Origin: Berberis thunbergii
Lineage: Eukaryota > Streptophyta > Magnoliopsida > Ranunculales > Berberidaceae
DNA: 64,000 nucleotides
Direction of reading: 5' to 3'
Assembly (NCBI GenBank): GCA_003290165.1
Contig: QNQO01000220.1
Span: 903,001 to 967,000 of the forward strand
Position numbers and translations under genes: made by a program. Each line of letters starts with the position of its first letter. Position 1 is the first letter of the stretch. Shown in pieces: positions 10,763 through 21,891 of the stretch. A model generated the notes under the pieces. That model saw nothing but the letters and a program-made list of their open reading frames with translations. It made no database searches and was not told the origin of the DNA.

Positions 10763-12018
10763 TTATGCAGTACCGAGCGGAGTGGATGCTTTGTCAGGAC
10801 CGTTATGGAGTGGGCCTGAAATTAGGGCCTCATTTTCCTGGAGGATACGACCAGTGCTAGAGCCAACTTTTTTAGATCTGGCTAGTGGGCTTTCGCTTCC
10901 ACGAATGTTTTGCTGGTGGAATATACTGGTTTCTAGGTTCTTCGGTCGTCCCATACGTGGGTCGAACTGACAGTGGGTTCAGAAATAGACAAGTATAAGT
11001 AAAGTGTTTTTCCTATTGCTGGCTTCGAAATTAGCTCTGGACTCCCCATGTATGCTTTCAGGCTCTAAATGTCTTGTTCGCACTCTTCGTTCCACGAGAA
11101 CCCTTTGCTCCCTTGTAGTATCTTAAAGAAAGGTAGGCATTTGTCAGAAGATTTTGATATAAATATGTTGAGTGCTGCTACCCTTCCAGTCAAACTCTAA
11201 ACGTCTCTAATGTTGGCTGGGGCTTTCATGTCGAGAAGGGTCTGGATATGTTTTGGGTCAGCCTCGATTCCCTTTTTGTTTACTATATATCCCAGGAATT
11301 TTCCAGACTCAACTCCAAATGTGCATTTTTGTGGGTTGAGCTTCATTCAGTATTTCCTGAGTTGGTCAAATGTTTCAGCAAGGTAGTGCACATGGTTAGG
11401 GTTATGGAGGCTTTTGACTAGCATGACGTCTATGTAGATCTCCATGTTCCTGCCGATTTGTTCTTTGAACATTCGGTTAACCGGCCTATAGTATGTAACG
11501 CCTGCATTCTTTAGCCGAATGGCATCACCTTATAGCAGTATATCCCCCTTTTTGTTACGAAAGATGTTTTCTCTTGATCTGGGGGTGCATCAATATTGAT
11601 TATAGCTCGAGTAGGCATCCATGAAGCTGAGTTAGCTGTGCCCTGAAGTGGCATCCATGATCTAATTGATGCGGAGGAGTGGGAAGTTGTCCTTTGGGCA
11701 AGCTTTTTTTAGGTTAGTGTAGTCTACATACACTCTCCATTTTTGGTTTTTCATTTTTACGAGAACGGTGTTTGCCAGCTAGTTGGGGTATCGTGCTTCC
11801 TTGATCATGCCCACGTTGAGTAAACGTTGTACCTCATCGTTTATGATCGCGTTTCTTTCGAGCACCACAAGTATTTTCTTATGTCTGATAGTTTTCTTCG
11901 AGGGGTCCACCTCAAGGCGATGGGTTATTATCGACAGGTCGATTCCCACCCTCTCTCGCATGATCCGGGCAAAAATGTCTAGGTTACGCTGCAGCAACTT
12001 CGTGAGTTGCTTTGTCAC
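10763..12018 (-). pseudogene. Reverse transcriptase domain of Tat pol
   Basis: The N-terminal RT block (11779-12018) reads 'GIDLSIITHRLEVDPSKKTI' and 'NDEVQRLLNVGMIKEARYPN', typical of Tat RT. The active-site region near 11410-11450 reads 'MEIYIDVMLVKS', where the family has Y-x-D-D. The second catalytic aspartate is therefore valine. Several stops and frameshifts separate the blocks, so no single frame spans the domain. Confidence 0.84.
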
Positions 12019-12453
12019 TACCCTGCTCAGGCGGGATCCGAACTAAATGGCTTTGGTGTTGTGAGGGCTGTCAAGGTAGACCATAATGGTTTCTTCCTCT
12101 GGTTGTCTGGCGTTGGGTCTGCATCGAAGGCTTACTGGTGCCTCATTGTCTGGGATTAGTTGTTTCCCTCCTACACTTTGGGCAGAGTAAGGAGTTATCT
12201 TATCCGCTGGGCCAGCCGTAGATCCAAAATCGCCGGGTGGTAGGGTCGTCATGTACTGACACTCCCTGGCCGCTATCTGGTCGCCTCACAGTGTACTGAT
12301 TGCTCGACTTGTTAGATACTTGACGCATTGATGCAGGGTAGAGACCATTGCTTCCATCTAGTGTATCCAGGGTCTTCCTAGGATCACATTATATGTCGAA
12401 GGAGCGTTGATCACTATGAATTCTTGAAACAGGGTTTTTTGAGCTGGCTGCTC

Positions 12454-12822
12454 TCATGCCGTTTTAGTCAGATGTATCTTTCCTACTGGGAGTCGCCTTT
12501 CGCCACTAAAGTCGATCAATGGACGACTATCGGGGGTCAACGTTGTCTCTTCCAGTTGCATGTTGCGGAACATGTGGAAAAATAGGATGTCCATCGAGCT
12601 CCCAGTGTCCACTAAGGATCTCCTTACTTCCCAGCATGCCAGAGAAACCGTTATCAACAAAGCATCATTGTGTGGGAGTTGTACTGGCTGGAGATCTTCC
12701 TTCGTCAATACCAATGGTGCGGATGGGCCTCGTTTCCTACCATGTTGTATCAGTTGTTCGCCATGTATTGCTTGGAACCTCATATTTCGTAGAAACCTTT
12801 TTGGACCTTTTGGAAAGTTCGA
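12454..12822 (-). pseudogene. Gag-pol aspartic protease domain of the Tat element
   Basis: The minus strand reads 'LPHNDALLITVSLACWEVRR', then 'SLVDTGSSMDILFF', the D-T-G active site of a retroviral-type aspartic protease. 'PLIDFSGERRLPVGKI' follows. The active-site triad is intact here, unlike in the three gag-protease elements to the right. Its upstream end runs straight into LTR sequence at about 12823. Gag and the start of this region are gone. Confidence 0.85.
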
Positions 12823-13381
12823 CAGGGATTTGAGGAAGGTGTAATGTTGTAACAAGGAATTTGTAGTGTACCTTAGCTTATCAATCTTGTGTCTTATTTA
12901 TAGTGCAAGGAGTTCTATCTACCAGGCCATCATAGGCGTAGTTTAGAAAGGAGATCTTCGTGGAGATCCTTCTCTAATTAGGAGTCGTGCTTTAAGAAGG
13001 AAGCTCCCTGTTAGCCCTGTGCTCCTAGATACGCGGGAGATAGTTCCCAGTCCAAGAGAAATCCGTGGAAGGGAGTTTCCTTGTGTGGAATTTACTCTGG
13101 TATTTGCTTCCAGGTTGGAATGAGAGAGCAGCTATAGTTGTCTGTCCAAAGCTAATCCTCGAGATACTTGTCTTAGTAGGACTTACGAGTATTGAGAATA
13201 GTTGTGAGACATGTGGGACTAGCTTGCAGTGAGAGTTCGAGTCCGTCTGGTGGATTGAGTTGAGCGGACTTAGAACCGCTTGGACCTGTTCAGTGTTGGG
13301 CTAATGTTGGGGCCTATATTTTATCGAGATCATCATGACACGTGTATGGCTTCGAGGTGTGACCATTTTTATGTATCATCA
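12823..13381 (-). repeat. Truncated 5' LTR of the Tat element
   Basis: 559 bp matching the 3' LTR at 4705-5390. The outer end (minus-strand TGATGATACAT, to 13381) is complete, but about 118 bp of the inner end are missing. The deletion joins the LTR at 'agggatttgagg' to protease sequence and removes the primer binding site and gag. Confidence 0.83.
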
Positions 13382-13680
13382 CTAGGGTTGCCTAAATTAT
13401 CGCAACTTAAGCAATGAATACTCTCATCACATATGAATTCCTGACTCAGTACAACCTCTTGCCTAAAAACTATTAGCGCGACAAGACAATACAGAGAAAA
13501 CCTAGCAGGAAATGTCAAAAAACATATAAGTACAGAATATTGTTCAAACATATTATCTCTTATTGATAAGCCAAAAATATAAGGTTCACTCCTCTTCAGG
13601 GGTAGGTTTGGATATAACGGGGCTAGACTTAACAGGAGAAGAAATAGGGGATGTGTTCGCATGCACTCTGGTCTTGATCA
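13382..13680 (+). repeat. Fragment of the gag-protease element 3' region
   Basis: The stretch around 13575-13675 ('ttcactcctcttcagggg', then 'ttcgcatgcactctggtc') matches 39490-39595 near the right end of the second gag-protease element, in the same orientation. No coding function was recognised. It appears to be a relic into or next to which the Tat element inserted. Confidence 0.5.
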
Positions 13681-13683
13681 CCT

Positions 13684-14330
13684 TTTTTTTTTTTTTTTTA
13701 TTATTGACCACTATTTTCTAATTTTTTTGGAGGTTTTATACCACTTGTGAACAAACAATTAATTTTTTAAATGTTTATAATTACATAAAATTGTATTAAA
13801 GACAAAAAAGTGGAGGCATGTCACAATGACATAAATAGTAATTGTTAATAGCCATAAAAAATCATAAACTACAAGAGTACCAAAATAAGTTTTTATTAAA
13901 CAAAACATTTTTTATTGTTTCGAATTACTAATAAAATTGCAATGAAATTTAAAAATTAGGCACAATGGTGGAAAATAATAATTATCAATAAATATAAAAA
14001 TGTATAGTTAATAATAATTGTCAATAGTATATAATACTATGCTCAAAGAGTATCGAAATCGGGTTGGTTACTAATAATATTAAACTTCTAACCATTACAC
14101 CAATAGACACATGTCAAAATAGTTGAAAGAACAGTTATCATATTGTATTATACATTATATAATTGATTTCTTTATAAGGCTACTTATCAAAAATATTTTG
14201 AAAATTGAAGGGGTAGCTCCCCCTCGCCTCTTAGTAGATTCGCCCCTGGACTACATAGTATATATGGATTTTTCAAAATTTAGGAGGGACATTTACCCCT
14301 TAAAATGCATGTCACTCAATCATTAACATT
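13684..14330. other. AT-rich DNA with a hAT-like terminus
   Basis: A poly-T run (about 13683-13699) and AT-rich sequence without genes. The word 'agattcgcccctg' near 14238-14250 resembles the right end of the hAT-type element at 15726-16694 ('gatccgccactg'), but no left partner was found. Confidence 0.3.
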
Positions 14331-14683
14331 GATTGAGTGATTATTTGATGTTTCATCAATTATCTTTCTATTTGACGCCCTCCCTATATCTTGTCAAGAG
14401 ATGGAGTGTGGTTCCCAATTCCCATCGACAAGTCTTTCTCCTTCCTCTATCTTGTGCCCTTCTCGTCGCATAGTCTCGTGTTTGAGCTGACGTGTCGTTG
14501 AAAATTTCATTACTGACTCTTCTGCCCAATGGGGACCTCCTTGGATACCTTTTCGATAGGATATCTCAAAACACCCCAATCTAAAGTAAACAAATACGAA
14601 TTTGACTAAATTGCCCATCTGCGCATGCAATGCTTCTCAAATTCAAATCAAACACATGCCAGGGCTGCTTGCTTCTTTTTTAT

Positions 14684-15321
14684 CAGTGTTCTAAAAATCG
14701 ACCTAGGCGATTGCCTAGGCGCTAGAAGGTAGAAAAACGCCCAGATTAATGGCTGGTGGGTTTTGGGCGAGTCTAGGCGGGTTTGGGCGATCTAAGCGGG
14801 TCTGGGTGGCCTAGGCGGGGTCTAGGCTGTATGGGTGAGTTATTTTTTTTTAATAAGACTAATTGTGTTCTTATTTTTTTTTTTTTAGAAATAAACATTT
14901 TAATTGTTTTTTTATTCAGTATGTGTCTAAATGTAACAAATGATAATTACTTAACAGAATTCTCAAATGATCTGCTGGTACCAATTTTAGTAATGTAGAT
15001 TTTATCAAACATGATTGAGGTTATTCATGTAATTTGAAGGAAAAAAAAAGAGGAGGTTTGGATATTTGTCCACAAATTCAACTTTGTATAAAGTACTCAT
15101 CATGACCAACTTCAGTCATTTGAGTTTTAATAAATTTTGTTAATGATTGTTAATTTTTCATGTTTTTAAATTATGCATATGTATCTTGACATTAAATTTG
15201 ATGTAATTGTTAAGGTATTATGCTTAACTTTTGTAAATTATTAAAGTTAATATACAAAATCTAAGACCGCCTAGGTGTCGCCTAGGCACCTGCTCGCCAC
15301 TTAGAGCTTTTAAGAACACTG
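14684..15321. mobile_element. Non-autonomous hAT-like element
   Basis: A 638-bp element with inverted ends: CAGTGTTCTAAAAATCG at the left, and 'ttttaagaacactg' at the right (complement CAGTGTTCTTAAAA). Subterminal 'cctaggcg' and 'gggcga' motifs lie inside both ends. The flanking 8-mers are ttttttat and ctttttat (7/8 match). There is no transposase, so it would depend on a partner. Confidence 0.68.
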
Positions 15322-15338
15322 CTTTTTATTTTTTACTA

Positions 15339-15508
15339 ATTCTAAATGTCGAGGGAAATGGGGAGGTGGCGAGGTGAAAGCCGCTCATTTCTCTCGAGAT
15401 GCGTGCGTTGACTTTACTCGCGCGCATCTCGAGGGAAATGAGCGGCTTTCACCTCGCCACCTCATTTCCCTCGCTCGTTTCCTCGCTCATTCCCTCGACA
15501 TTTAGAAT
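15339..15508. repeat. 170-bp near-perfect foldback
   Basis: The left arm ('attctaaatgtcgaggg', ending 'ctcgagatgcgtgcg') is followed by a loop of about 13 bases, then the complementary arm ending 'ccctcgacatttagaat'. The arms pair over about 65-75 bp with few mismatches, plus a small extra block of 'cctcgctcgtt' in the right arm. It could be a foldback MITE. A transcript across it would form a long hairpin. Confidence 0.75.
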
Positions 15509-15725
15509 CTCTCTTTATTTTTATAGCAAGAAATGAATTATTTACGTAATAAAGTGGTAATATAAAAGAATGTTGAATAAAATCTGAGTTGAGTGGAGGA
15601 GTTATTCATATATATGAATTAATGCGGTTAATGATAAAGACATTATTGATAAGGATGAAGTAGAAAGAAAGGGCACGCACGTCACTATGGTGATCACTAC
15701 AGGAGGAAGAGGAGTATGAGGCAGT

Positions 15726-16694
15726 CAGGGGCGGATCCAGGATTGCAGACAAAGGGGGGCAAAAAAGTTATGGATAATTTAATTTTTAAAATAAACACAT
15801 AAATATAATTAAAATAGAGTTTTAAAAGTATTACACGATAAACATACATAATGAGTCAATGTAGATGCACAGTAAATTTAGGTAAAAGCTTCAAGGATCA
15901 AATACTCACTTTGTCAAAGCCTAAACAAATTAAATTAAATTAAAAATCAAATATGAAGTTCTCCTGTATAAAGAAATATGATAAATCGGATGCTTATACA
16001 AACATGAAATACCGCACATAAACTTGAACAAATATGAAACCCACTCAAAATTTAAACAACTAAACAAATACCTACCAATCTAAACATCAAGGTGATTCAA
16101 CAAATACCCCAAACCTAAACATGAAGGCGATTAACAAAGTATTTTTTTTATCTCTCTTTTTCATTAGAAAAAACTTTGATTTATGAGCAATTGCAATAAA
16201 ATAACCTCCTTCTCCTCGGATAAAAGAAACGAATTTACGTCCTGGATTTTTTCTCTATTTCTTTGATTGATTAGAATAAACCTTTGAACAAATTTAATAA
16301 AATGACGTTTTTTTTATCTTTTTATTAAATACCCAAACTGATATTTCTCTCTTCAAAACCCACTTTAGCTCTATTTTCATCTCATATCTCTCTCTTTTCA
16401 TTGAGTTCGTAAAAAACAAGAGGAGAGAAACTCTTTTCAGGAGAGCTTTTCATTGAAAATCGACAACGGGAGAGAAACTCTTCTATGAGAAAATCAGAAA
16501 CTCATAAACTCAGAGGAACCAGACAAAAAGAGAGAAACTCAGAGGAACCATACAAGAGGAGAAAAACTTAGACAAGAAGGGTAACATAAATTTTTTAAGG
16601 GGGGCAAGATTAAAATTTTATATACTTTCATTGATTTTTTTTAAAACCTAAGGGTCAATTGACCCCCCTTACCCAAGCTATAGATCCGCCACTG
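15726..16694. mobile_element. Non-autonomous hAT element
   Basis: A 969-bp element with inverted ends CAGGGGCGGATCCA at the left and 'tagatccgccactg' at the right. It is flanked by a perfect 8-bp direct repeat GAGGCAGT (15718-15725 and 16695-16702). Internal DNA is AT-rich, with G-runs near the left end and C-runs near the right end. There is no transposase. It ends about 330 bp upstream of the coding start of the gene at 17025. Confidence 0.8.
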
Positions 16695-16702
16695 GAGGCA
16701 GT

Positions 16703-17024
16703 AACTCACTCACTCACCCCACCAGAGACCACTTATGACTTCACGGATTACCAACCACATACCGTATGGTAAGTATATACAACATACAATTCCCACAGTA
16801 TGTGTATATGTATACGGTGGTCGTGGTGGTGTTGTTGTCTTGTGAGCTGTGACCGTAGCCTAGCGTAGCGTAGCTCACCCACAAACACAACAACACAAAG
16901 TGCTCCAACTCTGTAGTAGTAGTCTTCGCAGATCACAAGATCCCTCTCTCTCTCTCTCTTTGGACCTCCATTGAAGCTTGAAGCTCGAAGCTCTAATGGC
17001 GGCGACTCCTCCAAGTCGAAAAAG
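16703..17024 (+). promoter_or_regulatory. Likely promoter and 5' UTR of the coiled-coil gene
   Basis: Between the hAT element and the start codon. It contains TATA-like words ('agtatata' near 16774 and 'gtatatgtata' near 16803) and a (CT)n run at 16942-16959. CT-rich 5' leaders are common in plant genes. The transcription start cannot be placed from sequence alone. Confidence 0.45.
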
Positions 17025-17028
17025 ATGA
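16996..17028 (+). CDS. Upstream ORF (10 codons)
   Basis: The first ATG in this leader, in another frame, opens a 10-codon frame (MAATPPSRKR). Its TGA overlaps the ATG of the main frame in an ATGA. It may be a regulatory uORF that limits or couples translation of the main protein, or just chance. The ATG context 'ctctaATGGCG' is reasonable. Confidence 0.35.
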   Translation: MAATPPSRKR

Positions 17029-20000
17029 ACCTCTCCTCCGCTCGAAGTAGCGTGCTTCAATCCACACAACCAGATTCCAATCTCCAAGAACGACCACCTA
17101 CTGATCGGAAAAAGTCGCTCTGTCGGAAGTCTGGTTTTTCCGTCCGGCTGAGGAGAGAGGGGGTGGTTCAGGGGAAGAGGAGTGGCCCTTTGACTCCTCT
17201 GTTGAGGTGGAAGTGCGGCGGCGGCGTCGACGATGGAAATGTCTCTGTTTCAGGTGATCATCCGGCCGAGTCTGTACTGAGGGGACGGAGGAGGAAAGTG
17301 ACGGGTGCCGGAGGAGATGCTTCTGTTTCCGCCCGCAAGCTCGCTGCCGGACTTTGGCACTTGCAGCTACTGGAGGTTCATGACAGCGGTGGTGATGGTG
17401 GAAGTGGAGATTTGAAGAACAAGTCTTCGAATTTGTTCAAGTTGAGGGTGGTTCTCTCAACATTTCTACTTTACTTTGCATTTCTTCAAGTGGGTTTGGA
17501 TAAAAATTTGATCTTGATAATCAAAACTTGTTGATTTTACTCTCATTTGGTAAAGCTCTTTTATTTTATTTTTTTAATGGTTTTCAAGGATATTGAGTGG
17601 CAATGGTATTAGAAGTTGAAACTTTGATGAAATCATCAACTAATTTTGATACAAGTGTGATTAAAACCACATTACGTTAGTGAAAAATGCTATAAATTTT
17701 GGGTATTTGGTACTTCTTTTTGTGATTTCCTCTCAAATAGAAACCCTTTTTGACTGGCTAGAGTGATTTGGAAACCAGAATTTGTCAGAAAACTTTATTC
17801 ACTCTAACCGAATTCCAGAGACCAATTTTAGCGTCTCCTTAAATCACACTAGTACAAGTGTTGTATCTGCGATTTTGGCTTGGCGTCGCTCATTGAATTA
17901 AAACAATGCATTCAGTGGTTAGTTTTTTTAGCATTGACTGATGAAATGATTTCATAATGACTGCAACTCTGCAAGTATATGCATATGTGGTCCTGGTCAG
18001 GGCAATAAGTGACATTCCCATGTTATGAGAAGTTCCCATCTATTATCTAGGTCGATATCACTTGGGTATGTGAATTCTACTAGGCTTTTACAGATATGAA
18101 TTTTCTGATTGTTGTTTACTGCAGGGTCGTGCTGGGAATGTGGGTGTTCGCTTTCATTGTCATCACAACGGAAGGGATTTCGGTACAGAAACAAACAATT
18201 TGTTACAGACTCTTGTTCAGAAGAATGGGTTTCTTTACAAGGTACATTTGTATTTCTCACGGTGTTTTTTCATGCGTGTCTTCCTTTTTCACAACTTGAT
18301 AAGGTTGGATGAGTAGTTAGTTTCTATATTTGGGAATGTAATGTTCCTGATATCTGAAACATATGCAAGCAGGTAGGTGGTCAAACTTTTCAGTGGCTCA
18401 ACTTAGTTAGAACGCCTTTGTTATAAATTCTTCATTTGATTGGGCTGAGCTATACTTATCCTATTATCATCGTAAAATATGACTAATAATTGAACACATT
18501 CTTTTATCACGAAGAAACATAACAAGGTTTTTGATAATTCTGTTTATTGTATGATGATCATGCTGACAACAATCATCATGTGTTGTGTGCTCCGTTTTAC
18601 AGCGTAATTACCGAGTATAAAATTATCTTTGTTACTTCCAACTTTCCTGATACCATTCTCTAACCTTACTCCTGAATTCACTTTAATAGGTCGACCCTTC
18701 ATTGCCATTTCCTAATTCTGCAATGGAGGGAGCAACAAAATGGGACCCAGTCTGCTCCAAAACATCAGATGAGGTGTATAGGTTTTATGGTAACATGAAG
18801 CTTCTTGAAGACCAACAAATTGCTACTGTTTCTGTCGTTTCTGAACTTCAATCAGAATTAGAGCAGGCTCGAGCGCGAATTTCAGAACTTGAGACTGAGC
18901 GCAGATCCTCAAAGAAGAAACTTGAACACTTCTTGAGGAAGCTTGCTGAGGAAAAGGCTGCTTGGCGAAGTAGAGAGCATGAGAAGATACGAGCGATAAT
19001 GAATGATATGAAGGACAACTTGAACAGAGAAAGGAAAAATCGACAGAGGATGGAAATTGTGAACTCCAAGTTGGTCAATGAACTTGCAGAGGTAAAGCTA
19101 TCTGCGAAACGGTTCATGCAAGATTATGAGAAAGAGATCAAAGCCAGAGAGCTAATGGAAGAAGTTTGTGATGAATTAGCAAAAGAAATTGGGGAAGACA
19201 AGACTGAAGTGGAAACATTGAAGAGGGTATCCATGAAATTCCATGAAGAAGTAGAAGAAGAGAGGAAGATGTTACAAATGGCAGAAGTATGGCGTGAAGA
19301 ACGAGTCCAGATGAAGCTGGTAGATGCGAAGCTAACTGTTGAAGAGAAGTACTCCCAAATGAGCAAACTTATAGCCGACCTTGAGGCTTTTCTAAGCTCA
19401 AGAAGTGCAACCCCAGATGTGAATGAGATGAGACAAGCACAGCTGCTTCTAGAGGCTGCTAGTTTGCTGAAGATTCATGATATGAAGTTTTCCTATGAGC
19501 CTCCAAATTCAGAAGACATCTTTTCTGTTTTTGAGGATCTTCAAGCGGCTGAAGCTAATGAAAGGGAGATCGAGCAATCTCATGGAAACAGTCCTGAAAG
19601 CCATGTGTCCATGATTCACACGGTAAGTCCGGATTCGAATAGAATCAACACTAACCATGCCCAGAGATGTTCAAACGGCTTTATAAATCAAACCGGAGAC
19701 CTAGACGACGATGGGAGTGGTTGGGAAACTGTGAGTCAAGTGGAGGAGCAGGGTTCTAGCTATTCCCCTGATGGTAGCCGTCCATCTGTTAGCAGGATGG
19801 GAGGCGACAGTAATGTGTTAAGGAGGAGTATAAAGGATTGGGAGGAGAATGCAGGTCATGACAGCCCTAATTCTGAAATCAGTGAAGTATGCTCCATATC
19901 AGCAAGGCAATCTCAATTGAAGAAAAAGGGTTCATCTATATCTAGGCTTTGGAGATCAAATGGGGAGAACTACAAGCTAATATCTGTTGAAGGCATGAAA

Positions 20001-20264
20001 GGAAGGCTTTCAAATGGACGATTATCTAGCGTAGGGGTTATGTCTCCAGACCTTGGATCAGTTGAAAGTGGGCTCAGCCCCCGAAGTTTGATGGGTCACT
20101 GGAGCTCACCTGATTTTGCAAATCCACACATAAACCGAGGAATGAAAGGGTGCATTGAGTGGCCACGAGGTGCTCAGAATAATAGTTTGAAGTCGAAGCT
20201 TATGGAGGCAAGGAAGGAAAGCCAGAAAATCCAACTACGCCAGGTCCTGAAACAGAAGATATAA
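17025..20264 (+). CDS. Coiled-coil protein, At5g41620-like family
   Basis: Three coding exons: 17025-17447, 18125-18241 and 18690-20264, all phase 0, about 704 aa. Intron 2 has clear sites (GTACAT...TTTAATAG) and exon 2 follows CTGCAG. The exon 1 donor (GTGGTT at 17448) is weak and less certain. Residues 1-140 are basic and low-complexity, with 'SVSARKLAAGLWHLQL'. Exon 2 holds 'RFHCHHNGRDFG'. Residues about 195-220 hold 'KWDPVCSKTSDEVYRF', a family signature. Residues about 220-415 are a long charged coiled coil ('SELETERRSSKKKLEHFLRK'). An acidic, serine-rich middle follows, and the end has 'GCIEWPRGAQ' and 'QVLKQKI'. I recognise this as the plant family annotated as uncharacterized At5g41620/At3g11590-like proteins, sometimes named USO1-like for the coil. 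The molecular role is unknown. The reading frame is intact, unlike everything around it. Confidence 0.85.
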
Positions 20265-20908
20265 ATGTACCATGGTCTATAAATTAAGTGAAGTACCCAT
20301 TCCGAAGACCTTCCATGACAATTTTACCCTGATTGAAAGCAAACAGGAAGAATGTTGCTTCTCCTTTGATTGTAAAGTCTTCGGCTACTAGTTGGAACTG
20401 CTAGTAACTTTCCAAGGTACCTCAAACATGACCTGTAATGCATTCTTGTCTAGGTCTAGGTGGTTCTCTATTTTGTACTCTTTTAAGGAGGGTTTCATCC
20501 CTGCTTATAATTTCCTTTTCTTTTCCCTTAATGTGATCTTGTTCAAATAGTTTGTTTTTGCTTCCATCAAAAGCCGCATCTAGCTTCTGTGGATATTTGT
20601 ATTGGGAAAGGTATGAACAAGTCATGCATTCTGTATTGCATCATTATTTCATTTATGATAGAAATTATGGAAAACTATTTATGGTAGTGAAATCTCGTGG
20701 TTCTCATCATCACTCGGGAAACGTGAATTATATTTGCAATCCTTGTTTTATCATTCTGCAATCTCCAAAAACTTATCTTTTGTATATTGGATGTCTATTG
20801 TCATTAGTGATAATTATTTGTGCAACCCTTGTTTGTTTACTCACGTGAAGTATCTTGGTTTCGTCTCCTTTAGGAAAAGGTAGGCTGGATGGATTTAGAA
20901 AGATGAAA
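20265..20908 (+). other. 3' flank of the coiled-coil gene
   Basis: Non-coding sequence after the stop codon that presumably contains the 3' UTR. I see no second gene; short open frames here have no domain. A hAT element follows at 20917. Confidence 0.4.
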
Positions 20909-20916
20909 CTCTTGTT

Positions 20917-21883
20917 TAGGGGTGGGCATCCCATCCCGCGATTTCGTTTTCGTCTTGATTTTTTTGGGTCTTAATGGGATTGAATAATTTCATCCCGATC
21001 CCGTCCGTCTCGATCTAGAATGGGATGGGATGAAGATTTCAATCCCGCCAATCCCGTCCCGTCCCGAACTAATTTATTAATATTAAGTATTAGTATTTTT
21101 ATTTAATTATTTCATTGTGTATGTTGTTACAAATTGTTATGGTGTATGTTGTTACTTCTGTTCATGGTGTGCACACTGGGGCCATTATTCAGCATGTCCA
21201 TTATTCACATTATATATTTACATGGATGGTGCATCAATGAACAACTTTGAACTGGATTTTCATACGAAGATGCATGTTGGATAGTGTGCAAAATGTATAG
21301 AAAATAGCGAGAAAATTGCCTCAAATTCGTGAGTTTAGCATTGTACAGCATGAAAGATAACCCACATTTTCTGATACAAGTTGGGCCAATTTGTTTGGGT
21401 GTTGGAGTCTGCTCTAAACCCATCCAGTTCAATGACAGTTTTGCTCTATTGATTGCCTGTCCAATTCAGTCAAGTTAATCAATTGATTTTGTTTTGAATT
21501 TTTTCAATGAACACTCTTTGATTCAAATGCATGATTACAACAACACAATTATGTGACTACTACACATAAAATAGAATATTTTATTCCTTAATTATTTTAT
21601 AAATCAATCAACCGTACTTTAAGCATTTTCAATAAAGATGCCGCATAAAATAAGAATGAAAAAACTTTGTAACAATTTGATGTTCAAATTGAATCTAATT
21701 GCTTAACTATCAATTTGATCATACAATTCTCCAGATTAGTAAGTTGATCCCGTCCCGAACCCGTTTGGAATGACATGAGGTCGGGATGAAGTTTTTCCCA
21801 TTCCGTCCCGTCCTGATCCCGTATGAACGGGATGAAATAAAGATTGATATATCTCGTCCCATCCCATCCCGTGCCCACCCCTA
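20917..21883. mobile_element. Non-autonomous hAT element with GGGAT-rich ends
   Basis: A 967-bp element starting TAGGGGTGGGCATCCC and ending 'gtgcccacccta' with one extra C, a clear terminal inverted repeat. The flanking 8-mers are CTCTTGTT (20909-20916) and CTCTTGCT (21884-21891), a 7/8 match. Many subterminal 'atcccgtcccg' and 'gggatgggatg' motifs occur, probably transposase-binding sites. It has no transposase. A related element is at 40878-41692. Confidence 0.8.
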
Positions 21884-21891
21884 CTCTTGCT

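Larger units (their letters stand above)
4705..13381 (-). mobile_element. Tat-lineage Ty3/gypsy retrotransposon, degenerate
   Basis: An 8.7 kb element on the minus strand. Order in its own sense: truncated 5' LTR (12823-13381), protease, RT, RNase H, integrase, an array of about 178-bp tandem repeats, an antisense ORF (plus strand), a polypurine tract, and the 3' LTR (4705-5390). The flanking 5-mers are CCAGG (4700-4704) and CTAGG (13382-13386), a 4/5 match to a target duplication. The protease-RT-RNaseH-IN order defines Ty3/gypsy. An extra antisense ORF between pol and the 3' LTR is a known trait of Tat-clade elements. Frameshifts, stops and catalytic substitutions show that it is dead. Gag and the primer binding site are deleted. 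Confidence 0.88.

Noticed and set aside
14210..14250. A complete hAT element ending at 14250
   Set aside because: Only the right-end-like word was found. No matching left end or 8-bp duplication could be seen.
16971..17024. Upstream in-frame start of the coiled-coil gene at 16971
   Set aside because: The codon there is TTG. The first in-frame ATG is at 17025.
18848..19366. Minus-strand frames of 80-89 codons
   Set aside because: Shadows of the coiled-coil coding exon.
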